Shown in pieces: positions 1-9,689 of a stretch of 64,000 bases of DNA. The DNA is from Thermobifida halotolerans (lineage in GTDB: Bacteria; Actinomycetota; Actinomycetes; Streptosporangiales; Streptosporangiaceae), in NCBI RefSeq assembly GCF_003574835.2, contig NZ_CP063196.1:682001-746000 (forward strand), read 5' to 3'. Both the position numbers and the translations under genes were made by a program. The notes under the pieces are model-generated. The model was not told where the DNA came from. It saw only the letters and a list, made by a program, of their open reading frames with translations, and did not search any database. Each line of letters begins with the position of its first letter. The first letter of the stretch is position 1.

Positions 1-180
1 GTCGAGGAGTGTCATGAACTGTCCCCACACGGGGTGTCCACGCGAGGCGGGCCGCTCTGCGGTTGCGGGGTCCGGGTGAACCCTCTTTGGCGGCCCGGCG
101 CTTCCCGCCGGCCGTCGTCTCAGGGAACGGCCAAAGCGGTGCCCCCGTCCGCCCCCGGGCCCCTCACCGGGTCGACGGCC

Positions 181-996
181 GTGCCCGACACGTCCTCCCC
201 GAAGGTCGGCTGGCTGGTGACAGGAGGAGTGGCCGGGCTGGTGCTGCTGCTCGTGGCGGTCTTCCTCGCGATCGGCTACGGTCCGCGCGAGACCCGCTAC
301 ACCGACCTGCTCACCCTGGCGGAGGCGTTCGACCGGCAGGGCCAGAGATTCCAGGGAGCCTACGTCTACGACCACGAAGGCGACACCGTGGTTCTGATCG
401 AACTGGAACCCGGTGATCCTTCCGACGCGCTGGAGGAGCGGTTCGGCGAGGCCCTGCGGCTCGTCTGGGAGCATATGCCCGGCCGTTTCGACCTCGCCGT
501 GGCCACCACGCGCCCCGGCGACCCGGGCGAGCCCCGCAACCGGTACATGGACCGCGCGGCTCTGCGTGCGGAGTTCGGCCCCCGCCCCTCCGGACTCGAC
601 AGAGTGCCGGTGGCGCACGACAGGAGTTGGCCGACGCGGGAGCGGCCGGGGGAGTGCCTGCGCGTGCAGGACAGCCTCCACATCTGCAACCGTCCCTCCG
701 TGGTCTTCGACTCGCCGCAGATCCTCACGCTGGTGCGGCGGAGCTGCCCGAGCATCCGGGACCTGGAGTCCCTGCCCGAGACGGCGGCGGTGGCGTGGGA
801 GGAGGACTGGGCGGAGGAAGGGGTCATGAGGACCCAAGGCGCCTTCGTGCTCGGCGACCCGAGGGAGCCCGGGCCCGCGGTGGTGTGGGTCCACCACTCC
901 CACGAGGACCCGGACGCCTACCTGGAAGTGGAGTGCCCCGGCGAGGGGAGAAGGGTCGTCCACAGCCGTGACGAGTACGAGCGGGCGGAGGGCTGA
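181..996 (+). CDS. Membrane-anchored protein of unknown function
   Basis: I do not recognise this family. Using the GTG at 181, the product is 271 residues: a short polar N-terminus, one strongly hydrophobic segment at about residues 10–32 (rich in Val and Leu, ending in AIGYG), then about 235 residues of hydrophilic, acidic domain. This suggests a protein anchored by its N-terminus with an outward-facing domain. Three cysteines (in ECLRVQ, ICNRP and SCPSI) lie in the middle of the outer domain and a fourth (ECPGE) near its end. An upstream in-frame start at 34 would add 49 residues rich in Pro, Gly and Arg that look like non-coding translation, so 181 is preferred. The gene stands alone; the convergent helicase gene ends 74 bp after its stop codon. 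Confidence 0.6.
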   Translation: MPDTSSPKVGWLVTGGVAGLVLLLVAVFLAIGYGPRETRYTDLLTLAEAFDRQGQRFQGAYVYDHEGDTVVLIELEPGDPSDALEERFGEALRLVWEHMPGRFDLAVATTRPGDPGEPRNRYMDRAALRAEFGPRPSGLDRVPVAHDRSWPTRERPGECLRVQDSLHICNRPSVVFDSPQILTLVRRSCPSIRDLESLPETAAVAWEEDWAEEGVMRTQGAFVLGDPREPGPAVVWVHHSHEDPDAYLEVECPGEGRRVVHSRDEYERAEG

Positions 997-1069
997 GCGT
1001 CACTCCGGGCCGCCGCGGACGGGCGGCGCTCCCTGTCCGCGGCGGCCCGGAACGGTTGTCGGGGCGGCC

Positions 1070-4000
1070 TCAGGTCAGCAGCCGCAGCGCCTCCAGGGCT
1101 CTGCCGCGCACCAGCACGTCGTGGAAGTTCTGGTTGCGGTAGGTGCGCAGGCAGCTGTAGCAGGAGGTCTCCTCGCCGCAGTCGCAGCTCTCCACCCGCT
1201 TGACGGCGGCCAGCAGCACGGCGTCGAACGCCTCGGCGATGCGGGTGGCGCCGCCCGCGCCGCCGGGCACCGTGTCGAACAGCACCAGGCTCGTGGTTCC
1301 TCCGGAGCGGTGGAACAGGGCGCCGTCGATGTCGTCGCGGCTGATCTCCAGCGCGGCTGATGCTCCTTCCAGCAGCGCGTACAGCAGTGAGTAGCGGGTC
1401 GCGGTCGAGGCGCTGTCGACGTGGAACCTGCCGCCGAAGGCGATGTCGACGATGTCGGTCTCGTACTTGTGGCCCAGCGCCAACCGGCTGAGCGGCCCGG
1501 TGCAGGAGCGGTCCCTGAGCGGGTGGGTGTGTTCGGCGGGTCTGCGCTGGGCCACGCTGCCGCCCCACCCGCACCATTCGCAGATCCAGAACCTGCGTCC
1601 CGACGGTCCGTCGGAGAGCGCGACCAGTTCGCCGCGGCTTCCGGCCAGGCAGGACACCTCGCCGCCGCCCGGCAGCGGCCACCGGTGTTCGGCGGGGTCG
1701 GCGGCCAGGCGCAGCACGTGGGTGGAGCCGTGCCAGGAGCGTTGCGGCGGGGTGGTTCCGGCCGGTTCCACCTTGGTCGCGGCCACGAACCCGAACTCCG
1801 GGACGCAGTACACGGCGGGGGAGCCGGAGTCGGCCGCGCCGCACGCCGCGCACGCGGGGGCCAGCCGCTCGGTGTCCTCCTCGTAGTAGCCGCAGGAGGA
1901 GCACACCCGGTAGTGGAAGCGCCGCAGTTCCCGGCCGGGCAGCCGGTACACCCCGGCCGAGGTCCACTTCCTGCCGCCCGCGATGATCGCGCTGCCGGGC
2001 GCGTACTCGTAGATGGCCGAGGCGAGGTCGCGGGCCAGTTCCAGGTGGCGGCCCACCTTCTCCCCGGAGTGGTGGGTGCGCAGTTCCACGGTGTCCACCG
2101 GGAAGCCGTACTTGGGCAGCACGTTGCGGGTGGCCAGGAAGCTGAGCAGCGGACGGCGGACGATGGTGTTGACGGTCTTGCCGAACCGTTCGGCCAGGCG
2201 GTCCTCGCGCTGGTCGAACGCCTCCCGGCGGCGGCGTTCGAAGTCGGCCACGTCCTCGGCGACCTCGGTGCGCAACTGCTCCAGGTGCTCGCACAGCACC
2301 GCGACCCACCGGCCGTCGTCCACCCCGATCCCGTCGGCCACCGAGTCGGGCAGGATGCGCCGCAGCGCCGCGCTGATCTCCTCGGGCACCGGGGAGAGGA
2401 AGGCGGCGACCCGGGTGACCGGCGCGGGCTCGCCGTCCTCGCCGGGCTGGAAGAACGCGCCCACGGTGTGCCAGGTCTCCCCGGTGGCGCGGTGCCAGTG
2501 CCGGAAGAACGCGGCCAGCGCCACCGAGTGGGCGTGGCGGCGGTCGATGCGCTCGTTGGCCAGCGGCACGTAGGGGGCGCGCACCTGCCCGGCGATCATC
2601 TGCTCGGGCTCCTGGTAGCGGAACATGTCGTGGGAGCGGCGCTGGGCGTGGGTGACCACCAGCGCGGCGGAGTCGGTGCGCCGTCCGGCGCGTCCGGCCC
2701 GCTGCACGTAGTTGGCGGTGGTGGGCGGCATGTTGCGCAGGAACACCGACTGCAGTTCGCCCACGTCCACGCCGAGTTCGAAGGTGGTGGAGCACGACAG
2801 GGCGTTGGTCCGGCCGTCGATGAAGTCCTGTTGGATGCGGGCGGCCTCGGTGCTCGACCACTGCGCGGTGTGCTCCTTGGCCTCCAGCGTCACCGGGGTG
2901 AGGGAGCGGTACAACTGCCGGTAGTGGTCGTCGTCGTGTTCGGGGGCGGGCGGCGTGAACGGGTGCAGGGTGCCGCGGCAGTTGATGGTGGGGCACACTC
3001 CGCGCACCGACACCGGGTGCAGGCGTCGGCAGCTGTCGCACTGGTAGGACGGGGTGTGCGCGCTGACCGGGGCCAGCAGCAGGGCGGTGTGGTCGACCTG
3101 CCAGACCGTGCCGAGGACGCGCTCGGTGCTCGAACACAGCCAGCCCTCGGCGTCGCGTCCGCTGCTCAGCTCGGTCAGCAGTTTCCACACGCCGCGCAGG
3201 GTCTTTTCGGGGGTGAGGGAGGGGTCGGCGGTGTCGAGTTTCTCCAGCAGTCGCTCCAGGTAGTCGGAGCGGCGGTTGCGGCCCTGGCCCGGAAGCCAGG
3301 AGATCACCTTGCGTTTGCGATCGGCGCCGCTTTCGCGCACGTAGATGGGGCCGAGCCGGGGCGCGAACGCCTCGTCGTCGGCGGCGACGTCCTCGGGCAT
3401 GGTCAGCGCGCCCTGCTGGCGCAGGGTGCGCACCAGTTCGCCGAGCAGGTCCCACGCCTCGTCCTCGGTCAGGCCCAGCAGGCCGGTCAGCGCCGGGGGC
3501 AGCCGCACGCCTTCGGGGCGTTCCATGTGGACGCGGAGCAGTCCGCGCCCCTCCAGCGACTGCCGGTCGTCGGTGGCCACCAGTTCCCGCATCACCCACG
3601 GCTCCACGGTGCGGCGGCGCTCCTGTTTGGAGACGCGCCGCTCGAAGTATCCGGCGCGGGCGGCCTGTCGCGCGGTGTGTTCGACCAGGTCGTCGACCCG
3701 GAACTCGTCGTCCGGGTCGAAGCCGCGTTCCAGCCCGTCGAGGAGGAGCCGCCGCTGCTGCAGCAGCCCGTAGCTGCCCTCCAGGTAGGGGGCGAAGAAC
3801 GCGGCGGCCTGGCGGCTGTCGCTGAACATGAGGAGTTTGCGGCCGCCGCCGGGCCGGTCGGCCACGGCGGGGTCGGGGTCTTCGGGCAGCGCCTGGTACA
3901 GGGCGGTGGCCACCACGGCGGCGGCGGCCTCGTTGCCGCTCTCCAGGCGGCGGACCATGTCGGCGCCGCGGGCGCCGCAGGACAGGCAGCCGCTGGGGCG

Positions 4001-5749
4001 GCCGTGGCGGGTGCTGAGGATGCGGACCGTGCGCAGTGACCGGCCGACACACGTGTCAGTGCAGGTGACCGTCTTTCCCGAGTTCAGTGCGCCGCAGCCC
4101 GCGCACAACCGGTGCTCCTCGAACGTGGTGGCGGCGCTTTCCTCTTCGAGGGTGTCGTCGTCATCGTCGACGACGACCGGGTCGCTGCCCAGGTGCACCC
4201 AGATGGCCTGTTCTCTCGGGGTGCGCTGGGGGCGCAGCCGCGTGGTGGTGCCCACCGGTTCGCGTCCGCCCACCAGGTAGGTGTCGCCGCAGCGTTTGCA
4301 GGCGGCGATTTCGAACGCGGGAGCCTGGCAGTCGGGGCAGTGCTCGTGTCGGGAGAGGAAGACGTGCGGCCCGGACAGGCAGGCGAACGCGCCGTCGGTG
4401 GCGCGGGTGAACAGGTGGTAGCGCGCCGACAGCAGGGGATCGCCGTCGTCGCGGACGCTGCTGCCCAGGGCGACCATGGCGGCCAGCGCGGTGACCCGGT
4501 CGCGGCCGGTGGCGTCGGGGTCGTCGGCGAAGAGCCTGGCGGCCAGCGACTCCAGCGGCTGCGGTCCGCCCTCGGCGAGCAGGGCGCGCAGCTTCCGCAT
4601 GCGCTTCTCCGCGGCCAGGGCGTGGTAGGCGCTGTCATCGGAGGCCCCGTGGCGGCGGGCGGCGGCGGCCAGTGCGGCCTCGGGGTCGGCTGAGCGGCCG
4701 ACCGCGGTGTATTCGGCAGCCGGCAGCGGCCCCCACGGCTCGCCCGGGGGGTCGGTGCGGCGGGTGGCGCTGACCAGGTCCTGGCGGTCGGGGTCGGTGG
4801 CGTCCCACTCGAACGGCGCGCCGAAGAACAGGCGGGAGGCGAACGTCATGACCGCTTCGGGGTTGTCGCCGACGGTGGCGCTGGTGGCGATGCACTGCAA
4901 CGGCTGGCCGGGGGCGACCCGGTCGCGCAGGCGGCGCAGCAGCATCGCGAGTTCGGCGGCCTTGGCGCCGTCGTAGACGTGGGCTTCGTCGAGTGCGACG
5001 AAGCGCCAGTGTCCGGCGTGCTCGCCCTCGAACAGGTCGAGGTCGGCGGGGCGCAGCAGCAGGTACTCCAGCATCGCGTAGTTGGTGAGCAGCAGGTGCG
5101 GCGGCCTGCGCCGCATCTGCTCGCGGCTGATGAGTTCGTTGGGCGGCGGCTCCTGGCCGTGCAGGGCGCGGAACGCCTCCAGTGCCTGCTGCCGGGTCTC
5201 CTTGGTCTCGCCGGTGTAGCGGCCGAAGGTGATGTGCGGGCTGGCGCCGAGTAGTTCCCGCAGCCGTTTGAGCTGGTCGTTGGCGAGCGCGTTCATCGGG
5301 TAGAGCAGGATCGCGCGCACTCCCGGCCCCAGCTCGCCGCGCCGGTGCTGCTCTTCCAGCTCGTTGAGGATCGGCACCAGGAAGCTCTCGGTCTTGCCCG
5401 ATCCGGTGCCGGTGGCCACCACGAGGTTGCGTCCGGCGCGGGCCTTGCGGATCGCCTGTTCCTGGTGCAGGTAGAGGGGGCGGTCCAGGTGGATGGCGGG
5501 GCCGTCGGGTGCGGTGAACCCGGCCGACAGCACCCCCTCGGCGACGAGTTGGCGCGGGGTGGCGCCGGTCCGGTAGGGCGGAGTGGCCTCCAGCAGCGGC
5601 CCCTTGGTCAGCAGCGGGCTGGCGCTGATCTGCGCGTTGAGGGCGCGGGCGAGGGCGGGATCGCGCAGCGGCAGCAGGGAGCGCAGGTAGCGGCGGTAGC
5701 TGTCGCTGATCAGGGTGCTGACGGCGATGGGGTCCAGGGTGGTGGTCAC
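1070..5749 (-). CDS. DEAD/DEAH-box helicase with C-terminal DUF1998-type domain, putative defence helicase
   Basis: A 1559-residue superfamily 2 helicase. Visible motifs in order: Walker A (ATGTGSGKTESF, about residue 110), DEAH box (LDEAHVYDGAK, about 250), motif III (ATSATVGD), paired CxxC groups suggesting zinc binding (CPDCQ, CKRCGD, CAGCG, CLSCG, CDSC), motif V (STTFELGVDVG), motif VI (YVQRAGRAGRR), and a C-terminal cysteine cluster (CDCGEETSCYSCLRTYRNQNF) typical of DUF1998 proteins. Such helicases occur in DISARM (DrmA/DrmB), Druantia (DruE) and the MrfA/Hrq1 repair group. The start is a GTG that overlaps the stop of the upstream gene by 4 bp (GTGA), so translation is probably coupled. 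Helicase assignment is secure; a role in phage defence is inferred from its partner and neighbourhood. Confidence 0.9.
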   Translation of the reverse strand: MTTTLDPIAVSTLISDSYRRYLRSLLPLRDPALARALNAQISASPLLTKGPLLEATPPYRTGATPRQLVAEGVLSAGFTAPDGPAIHLDRPLYLHQEQAIRKARAGRNLVVATGTGSGKTESFLVPILNELEEQHRRGELGPGVRAILLYPMNALANDQLKRLRELLGASPHITFGRYTGETKETRQQALEAFRALHGQEPPPNELISREQMRRRPPHLLLTNYAMLEYLLLRPADLDLFEGEHAGHWRFVALDEAHVYDGAKAAELAMLLRRLRDRVAPGQPLQCIATSATVGDNPEAVMTFASRLFFGAPFEWDATDPDRQDLVSATRRTDPPGEPWGPLPAAEYTAVGRSADPEAALAAAARRHGASDDSAYHALAAEKRMRKLRALLAEGGPQPLESLAARLFADDPDATGRDRVTALAAMVALGSSVRDDGDPLLSARYHLFTRATDGAFACLSGPHVFLSRHEHCPDCQAPAFEIAACKRCGDTYLVGGREPVGTTTRLRPQRTPREQAIWVHLGSDPVVVDDDDDTLEEESAATTFEEHRLCAGCGALNSGKTVTCTDTCVGRSLRTVRILSTRHGRPSGCLSCGARGADMVRRLESGNEAAAAVVATALYQALPEDPDPAVADRPGGGRKLLMFSDSRQAAAFFAPYLEGSYGLLQQRRLLLDGLERGFDPDDEFRVDDLVEHTARQAARAGYFERRVSKQERRRTVEPWVMRELVATDDRQSLEGRGLLRVHMERPEGVRLPPALTGLLGLTEDEAWDLLGELVRTLRQQGALTMPEDVAADDEAFAPRLGPIYVRESGADRKRKVISWLPGQGRNRRSDYLERLLEKLDTADPSLTPEKTLRGVWKLLTELSSGRDAEGWLCSSTERVLGTVWQVDHTALLLAPVSAHTPSYQCDSCRRLHPVSVRGVCPTINCRGTLHPFTPPAPEHDDDHYRQLYRSLTPVTLEAKEHTAQWSSTEAARIQQDFIDGRTNALSCSTTFELGVDVGELQSVFLRNMPPTTANYVQRAGRAGRRTDSAALVVTHAQRRSHDMFRYQEPEQMIAGQVRAPYVPLANERIDRRHAHSVALAAFFRHWHRATGETWHTVGAFFQPGEDGEPAPVTRVAAFLSPVPEEISAALRRILPDSVADGIGVDDGRWVAVLCEHLEQLRTEVAEDVADFERRRREAFDQREDRLAERFGKTVNTIVRRPLLSFLATRNVLPKYGFPVDTVELRTHHSGEKVGRHLELARDLASAIYEYAPGSAIIAGGRKWTSAGVYRLPGRELRRFHYRVCSSCGYYEEDTERLAPACAACGAADSGSPAVYCVPEFGFVAATKVEPAGTTPPQRSWHGSTHVLRLAADPAEHRWPLPGGGEVSCLAGSRGELVALSDGPSGRRFWICEWCGWGGSVAQRRPAEHTHPLRDRSCTGPLSRLALGHKYETDIVDIAFGGRFHVDSASTATRYSLLYALLEGASAALEISRDDIDGALFHRSGGTTSLVLFDTVPGGAGGATRIAEAFDAVLLAAVKRVESCDCGEETSCYSCLRTYRNQNFHDVLVRGRALEALRLLT

Positions 5750-8700
5750 GGGGTCTGCTCCTCGAACAGCCGGGCGCGTTCGGTTCCGGCGAGAGTGAGT
5801 TCGGCCAGGACAAGGTCGATGGCGGTCAGGTCGGGGGCGGCCGCGGCCAGTTCCGTCCAGGTCTGGCGGCAGCGGTCTTCCAGGCGTTGGCAGGGCCGCA
5901 CGTCCCGGGCGGCCAGGCGCGCGGTGACGGCGAGCGCGGCGGAGACGGCGGGCAGGTCGCGCCAGTCCCCGGGCCGGTCGGGGCGGCGGCTGTCGATCAG
6001 GGTGCGCGCCGCCGACCGGTAGCCGTCGGGGAGCCGGTCGCACACCGCCGAGGCCAGTTCCAGGATGGTGGCCGCCTGGGCGCGCACCCCGTGCAGTCGG
6101 GCACTGTCGCGCACCGCGAACAGGGCGAGGGCGGCCTGGCTGCGGCTGTCGGCGTCCAGCAGTGCCCGGGGCACCACCCCGGCGGCCCGCCACGCCGCCT
6201 TGACCTGCGCCTGGGGCATGCGGGCGAGGTGCTCGGCGGAGGCGTCGAAGCGTCCGACGCGGGCGTGGGGGTCGGCTTCGCCGTCCAGTAGGCGGATGGC
6301 GGTGTCTCCGCAGCTCTGTTCCAGTTCCTCCAGCAGTTCGGCGTGGTCGGGGCGCTGCCGTCCCGGGTCGCGGTGGATGCGGGGCAGAAGGTCGCTGGTG
6401 GCGAGTGCGGCGGCGGCGGGCAGGCGCTGCCACAGTTGGGCGGCCTCAACGGCGGTGACCCGGTCGTGCTGGGCGGCGGCGGCCAGGCCGCTGCTGATGA
6501 GGGTGCGGGTGCTGTCGGCGGGGGCCAGCTCGGCCGAACCGTGGGCGAGCAGCGCGGTGACGGGGAACGCGCCGAGCGCGCGGGCGCAGGCGTCGATGGT
6601 GGCTCTGTCCACTCCGGCGGCGACGAGGTGGTCGGCCAGGCCCACGACCCGCCACAGCCGTGCGGCGTTGTCGAGGGTGCCGCGCAGTCGGGAGGCGCTG
6701 GCGTCCCCGGCGAGGACGCGGGAGAGCAGCACCTCCTCGGGGTCGTCGGAGTGTGGGACGCCGGGGGCGGGGCAGGTGAGCCGGTTGGCGGTGCGCCGGT
6801 CGGGCCAGGTGGGCCATTCGGACACCGACCACGGGTCGTCCACGGCCAGCAGCACCTGCATCGGGCCGCCTTCGCGCAGGTCGCCGGGGAGTGGGATGCG
6901 TCCGGTGGTGGAGACCGACACGATCGCGGGGGGCCGCCACGGCGCGTGGTGGGGGTAGAGGGCCGCGTTGACTCCGCTCATGTCGGGGAAGCCGTCGAGG
7001 ACGATCTCGCCGTTCTCCCAGTGCGCCCCGGTGGCCAGTCTGCGCGGGCTGACCACGGCGACGGGCAGGATCGTCTCCCGGTAGGGGGCGACGATCCGCA
7101 GGTGGCGGTGGGCGGCGGCGGTGTCGCCGATCTGGGCGAGGGGGTAGCGGATCGTGGCGCCGCCCCGGTGGGGTGCGGGCTCCACCCGCTGCACGATGTC
7201 CTCGCCGGAGATCACCGACAGGGGGCCGGGCAGTCCTTTTGTCTCCTCCCCCTCGGGGAGGCGGATGAGCAGGTCTCCGGCCTCGGTGACGGTTTCGGCG
7301 TCCAGGCGCAGCGGCTGGGGCCGCCACTGGGGGTGGGCGTCGCCGGTGCACAGCACGGCCAGGTGGGGCGGGCGGACGGTGACGGCCAGTTCGGCGGCCG
7401 CGGTGCGCAGCCGCGCCGACATCGCCGCCTCGGCGGAGCCGAGCCGCTGGGCCTCCGGTTCGACGGCCAGCCCGGCGGGTCCGGCCAGGGCGACGTCCGC
7501 GGGTTCCAGTCCGGCGGGGGTCAGCGACCGGAAGGCGGGGGTGGAGCGGGCGGTGAGCCCCTCGGTGACGGTGACGTGGCGGCGCAGACCGCGGCCGAGC
7601 GGGCCGCGCGCGACGAGCAGGAACGAGCCCAGCACCGGGCGGGGCAGGCGCTCCAGCGGGCTGACCCGCCCGCCGCTGCGGGCGGTCGCGGTGGCCAGCA
7701 GGCGTCCGGTGTCGGCGTCCAGCACGTCGACGTGCCACTCCACCGCCTCGCCCTCGGCCTCGGGCAGCACCACCACGGGCAACTCGGCGTGGACGGGAGA
7801 GCCGGACGCGGTGCTCACCCCGCGCACGGGCGCGGCCTGGTCGAGGTGGGGGCGGGCGCGGCCGTGCGCGGTGTGTCGGGGGCAGCCGTCCAGGCCGATC
7901 CACTCGGCGCGGCGCAGGGTGACTTGCCGCAGTGTCCAGCCCTCCCACCCGTAGGGGGCGTCGCCGAGCAGGTCGTCGGCGTCGTCGCCGGAGCGCAGGA
8001 GCGGGCGGTCGGCCGGGTGCAGCAGCCACAGGCGGCCGGGCGGCAGCGCGAGCCGGGGGTCGAGCGGGTCGCCGTCGTCGGTGAAGACCAGCAGCGGGTC
8101 CTCGGGGTCGACCAGGGGCAGGCGTTCGGTGAACCCGGTGTCGCCGAGTTCCACGCGGACGGTGCGGCTGGGCGCGGGCAGCGGGAACAGGGTGGGGGCG
8201 GCGGTGCCCGCGGCGGCGGCCCACCGGCCGTGGCCGCGCACCTGGTGGACGCCGCTGTCGGTGGTGATGCGCCAGCGCACGATGGAGTCGTCGCTGTCGC
8301 CGATGACGGGCAGCGCCACGTGCACGCCGTGCGCGTGGGGGTCCAGGCGCAGCCGGGGCCGGGCGGGGCGGTGGTGCCGGGCGGTGGTGGGCCGTGCGGT
8401 GGGGGCGCCCCTCTCGGCGGCTCGCTCCAGGGCCCGGTGGGCGGGGGTGAGGAACCGCGGCGGCAGGCCCACGGAGCGGCAGTCGGCGTCGGGGTCGTCG
8501 CGGAGCCGGTCGAGCAGGTCGAGGCAGCGGTCGACGACCTCCAGCGCGTAGTCGCCGCCCTCGGTGATGAATCGCCGCGCGGGCACGTCCAGGCTGTTGA
8601 GGCGGTGCCGTCCGGAGACGGCCCAGTGGTGGAAGGCGGGGGCGTCCAGGCCGGGGGTGCGAATGGTGCGTTCCAGTAGCAGGGCGAACACGTCGTCCAG

Positions 8701-9144
8701 GCAGTAGGTGGGGATGCCCGCGTGCATCAGGATCGGCGTGACGTAGGGGAAGTGTTCGTTGGGGAAGGTGTCCAGCCCCAGCAGTGCCAGGGAGCGGAGA
8801 AACGTCCCGCCCCACAGGTTGGCGTCCTGCCGGGAGTCGGGAACCTCGGCGATGCTCCACAGCGCGGGCCAGAACGCGCCGTGGGAGTAGTGCTCGACGG
8901 CGACGCCGGTGGTGACGGCGGCCACGCACGCGGGCCAGCGGGCCAGGTGGGGGTCGCGGCCCCGGTCGAGGGCTTGGGTGAGGACGCGGCCGAGCGCGAC
9001 TGCGGCCTGCTCCAGGCGTTTCTGGGGCAGTGCGGCTTCGCAGACGAGGGAGTGCGACTCCAGGCGGGGCCGCCATTCGGCTTCGCGGATGTCGAGGAGT
9101 TGGGTGGGGGTGACCTTCCGGGGCTGCCGGTCGGGGGAGGGCAT
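5746..9144 (-). CDS. Large protein of unknown family, partner of the DUF1998 helicase
   Basis: A 1132-residue protein I cannot assign. The N-terminal 270 residues look helical and contain Trp- and His-rich stretches. The middle, about 300–800, alternates short hydrophobic strands with Gly/Pro turns and looks beta-sandwich-like. The C-terminal 300 residues look helical again. No nuclease, ATPase or methylase motif is evident. The ATG at 9144 is preferred over one at 9237: it has GGAG about 7 nt upstream, while the 9237 ATG lies on the -10 box of the promoter. Its last codons overlap the helicase gene, so the two form one operon. Druantia type III also pairs one large uncharacterised protein (DruH) with a DUF1998 helicase (DruE), but I cannot show homology from the sequence alone. 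Confidence 0.75.
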   Translation of the reverse strand: MPSPDRQPRKVTPTQLLDIREAEWRPRLESHSLVCEAALPQKRLEQAAVALGRVLTQALDRGRDPHLARWPACVAAVTTGVAVEHYSHGAFWPALWSIAEVPDSRQDANLWGGTFLRSLALLGLDTFPNEHFPYVTPILMHAGIPTYCLDDVFALLLERTIRTPGLDAPAFHHWAVSGRHRLNSLDVPARRFITEGGDYALEVVDRCLDLLDRLRDDPDADCRSVGLPPRFLTPAHRALERAAERGAPTARPTTARHHRPARPRLRLDPHAHGVHVALPVIGDSDDSIVRWRITTDSGVHQVRGHGRWAAAAGTAAPTLFPLPAPSRTVRVELGDTGFTERLPLVDPEDPLLVFTDDGDPLDPRLALPPGRLWLLHPADRPLLRSGDDADDLLGDAPYGWEGWTLRQVTLRRAEWIGLDGCPRHTAHGRARPHLDQAAPVRGVSTASGSPVHAELPVVVLPEAEGEAVEWHVDVLDADTGRLLATATARSGGRVSPLERLPRPVLGSFLLVARGPLGRGLRRHVTVTEGLTARSTPAFRSLTPAGLEPADVALAGPAGLAVEPEAQRLGSAEAAMSARLRTAAAELAVTVRPPHLAVLCTGDAHPQWRPQPLRLDAETVTEAGDLLIRLPEGEETKGLPGPLSVISGEDIVQRVEPAPHRGGATIRYPLAQIGDTAAAHRHLRIVAPYRETILPVAVVSPRRLATGAHWENGEIVLDGFPDMSGVNAALYPHHAPWRPPAIVSVSTTGRIPLPGDLREGGPMQVLLAVDDPWSVSEWPTWPDRRTANRLTCPAPGVPHSDDPEEVLLSRVLAGDASASRLRGTLDNAARLWRVVGLADHLVAAGVDRATIDACARALGAFPVTALLAHGSAELAPADSTRTLISSGLAAAAQHDRVTAVEAAQLWQRLPAAAALATSDLLPRIHRDPGRQRPDHAELLEELEQSCGDTAIRLLDGEADPHARVGRFDASAEHLARMPQAQVKAAWRAAGVVPRALLDADSRSQAALALFAVRDSARLHGVRAQAATILELASAVCDRLPDGYRSAARTLIDSRRPDRPGDWRDLPAVSAALAVTARLAARDVRPCQRLEDRCRQTWTELAAAAPDLTAIDLVLAELTLAGTERARLFEEQTP

Positions 9145-9232
9145 GGCGGTCTCCAACACGCGGGGGCGGACGCGAGCGGGATGCGGATCGTCGGGGGCGG
9201 GGAACGGGGAGTTCCGCCGTTCCCATGGTGTG

Positions 9233-9262
9233 AACATAGGCTGATGGTGAAAACATTGTCAA
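9233..9262 (-). promoter_or_regulatory. Sigma-70-type promoter of the helicase operon
   Basis: On the minus strand a perfect -35 TTGACA (9262–9257) and a -10 TATGTT (9238–9233) are separated by 18 bp. Transcription would start near 9226, about 80 nt before the chosen ATG at 9144. A GGAAC-N5-GTTCC inverted repeat at 9201–9215, just inside the transcript, could be an operator. A consensus -35 is uncommon in such GC-rich DNA. Confidence 0.6.
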
Positions 9263-9385
9263 CCCACTCCCTCTTTTTTGGTGAAGGGTGTCGCCCGGTG
9301 TGTACACAAAGCTGACGGGAAGCACCGCCGTGTCCGGTTCTTCGGGAGACAGGAGGCGGAGAAGCGGACGGGAGTGGGGAGAGTG

Positions 9386-9420
9386 CCGCCCGGACCGAGG
9401 CGGAACCCCGGTCCGGGCGG
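9386..9420. terminator. Perfect 12-bp hairpin between the helicase operon and the XRE remnant
   Basis: CCGCCCGGACCG at 9386–9397 is exactly complementary to CGGTCCGGGCGG at 9409–9420, with an 11-nt loop. No T-run follows on either strand. It probably ends transcription from the XRE remnant side. The rest of 9263–9690 contains no gene I can support. Confidence 0.45.
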
Positions 9421-9689
9421 GCAATTGACCATCGGCTGTCTCCGTTCGTCTGTTCAGCGGTGATTGGCCACACCGATGCGGAGAGGTCACCGGCGGGGTG
9501 GTGGTCCGGGGGATTCCACGGCTCGTCCGTGTGGCCGGTGTGCTTCTGGCTTTTCCGTCGGTGGCGGCGCCCCACTCCTGCGCCTGCACAGGGGGATTCG
9601 TTGAAAGCGCACCGGCCACCACCGGGACTCCCGGGCTCCTGTTCAGCGGGGCGGGGGCCAGACGGGGTGGGCGGGCTGGGGTGGTGTCG

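Noticed and set aside
1421-4039. 872-residue open frame antisense to the helicase gene
   Set aside because: Low-complexity translation and no ribosome-binding site; the helicase motifs are on the other strand.
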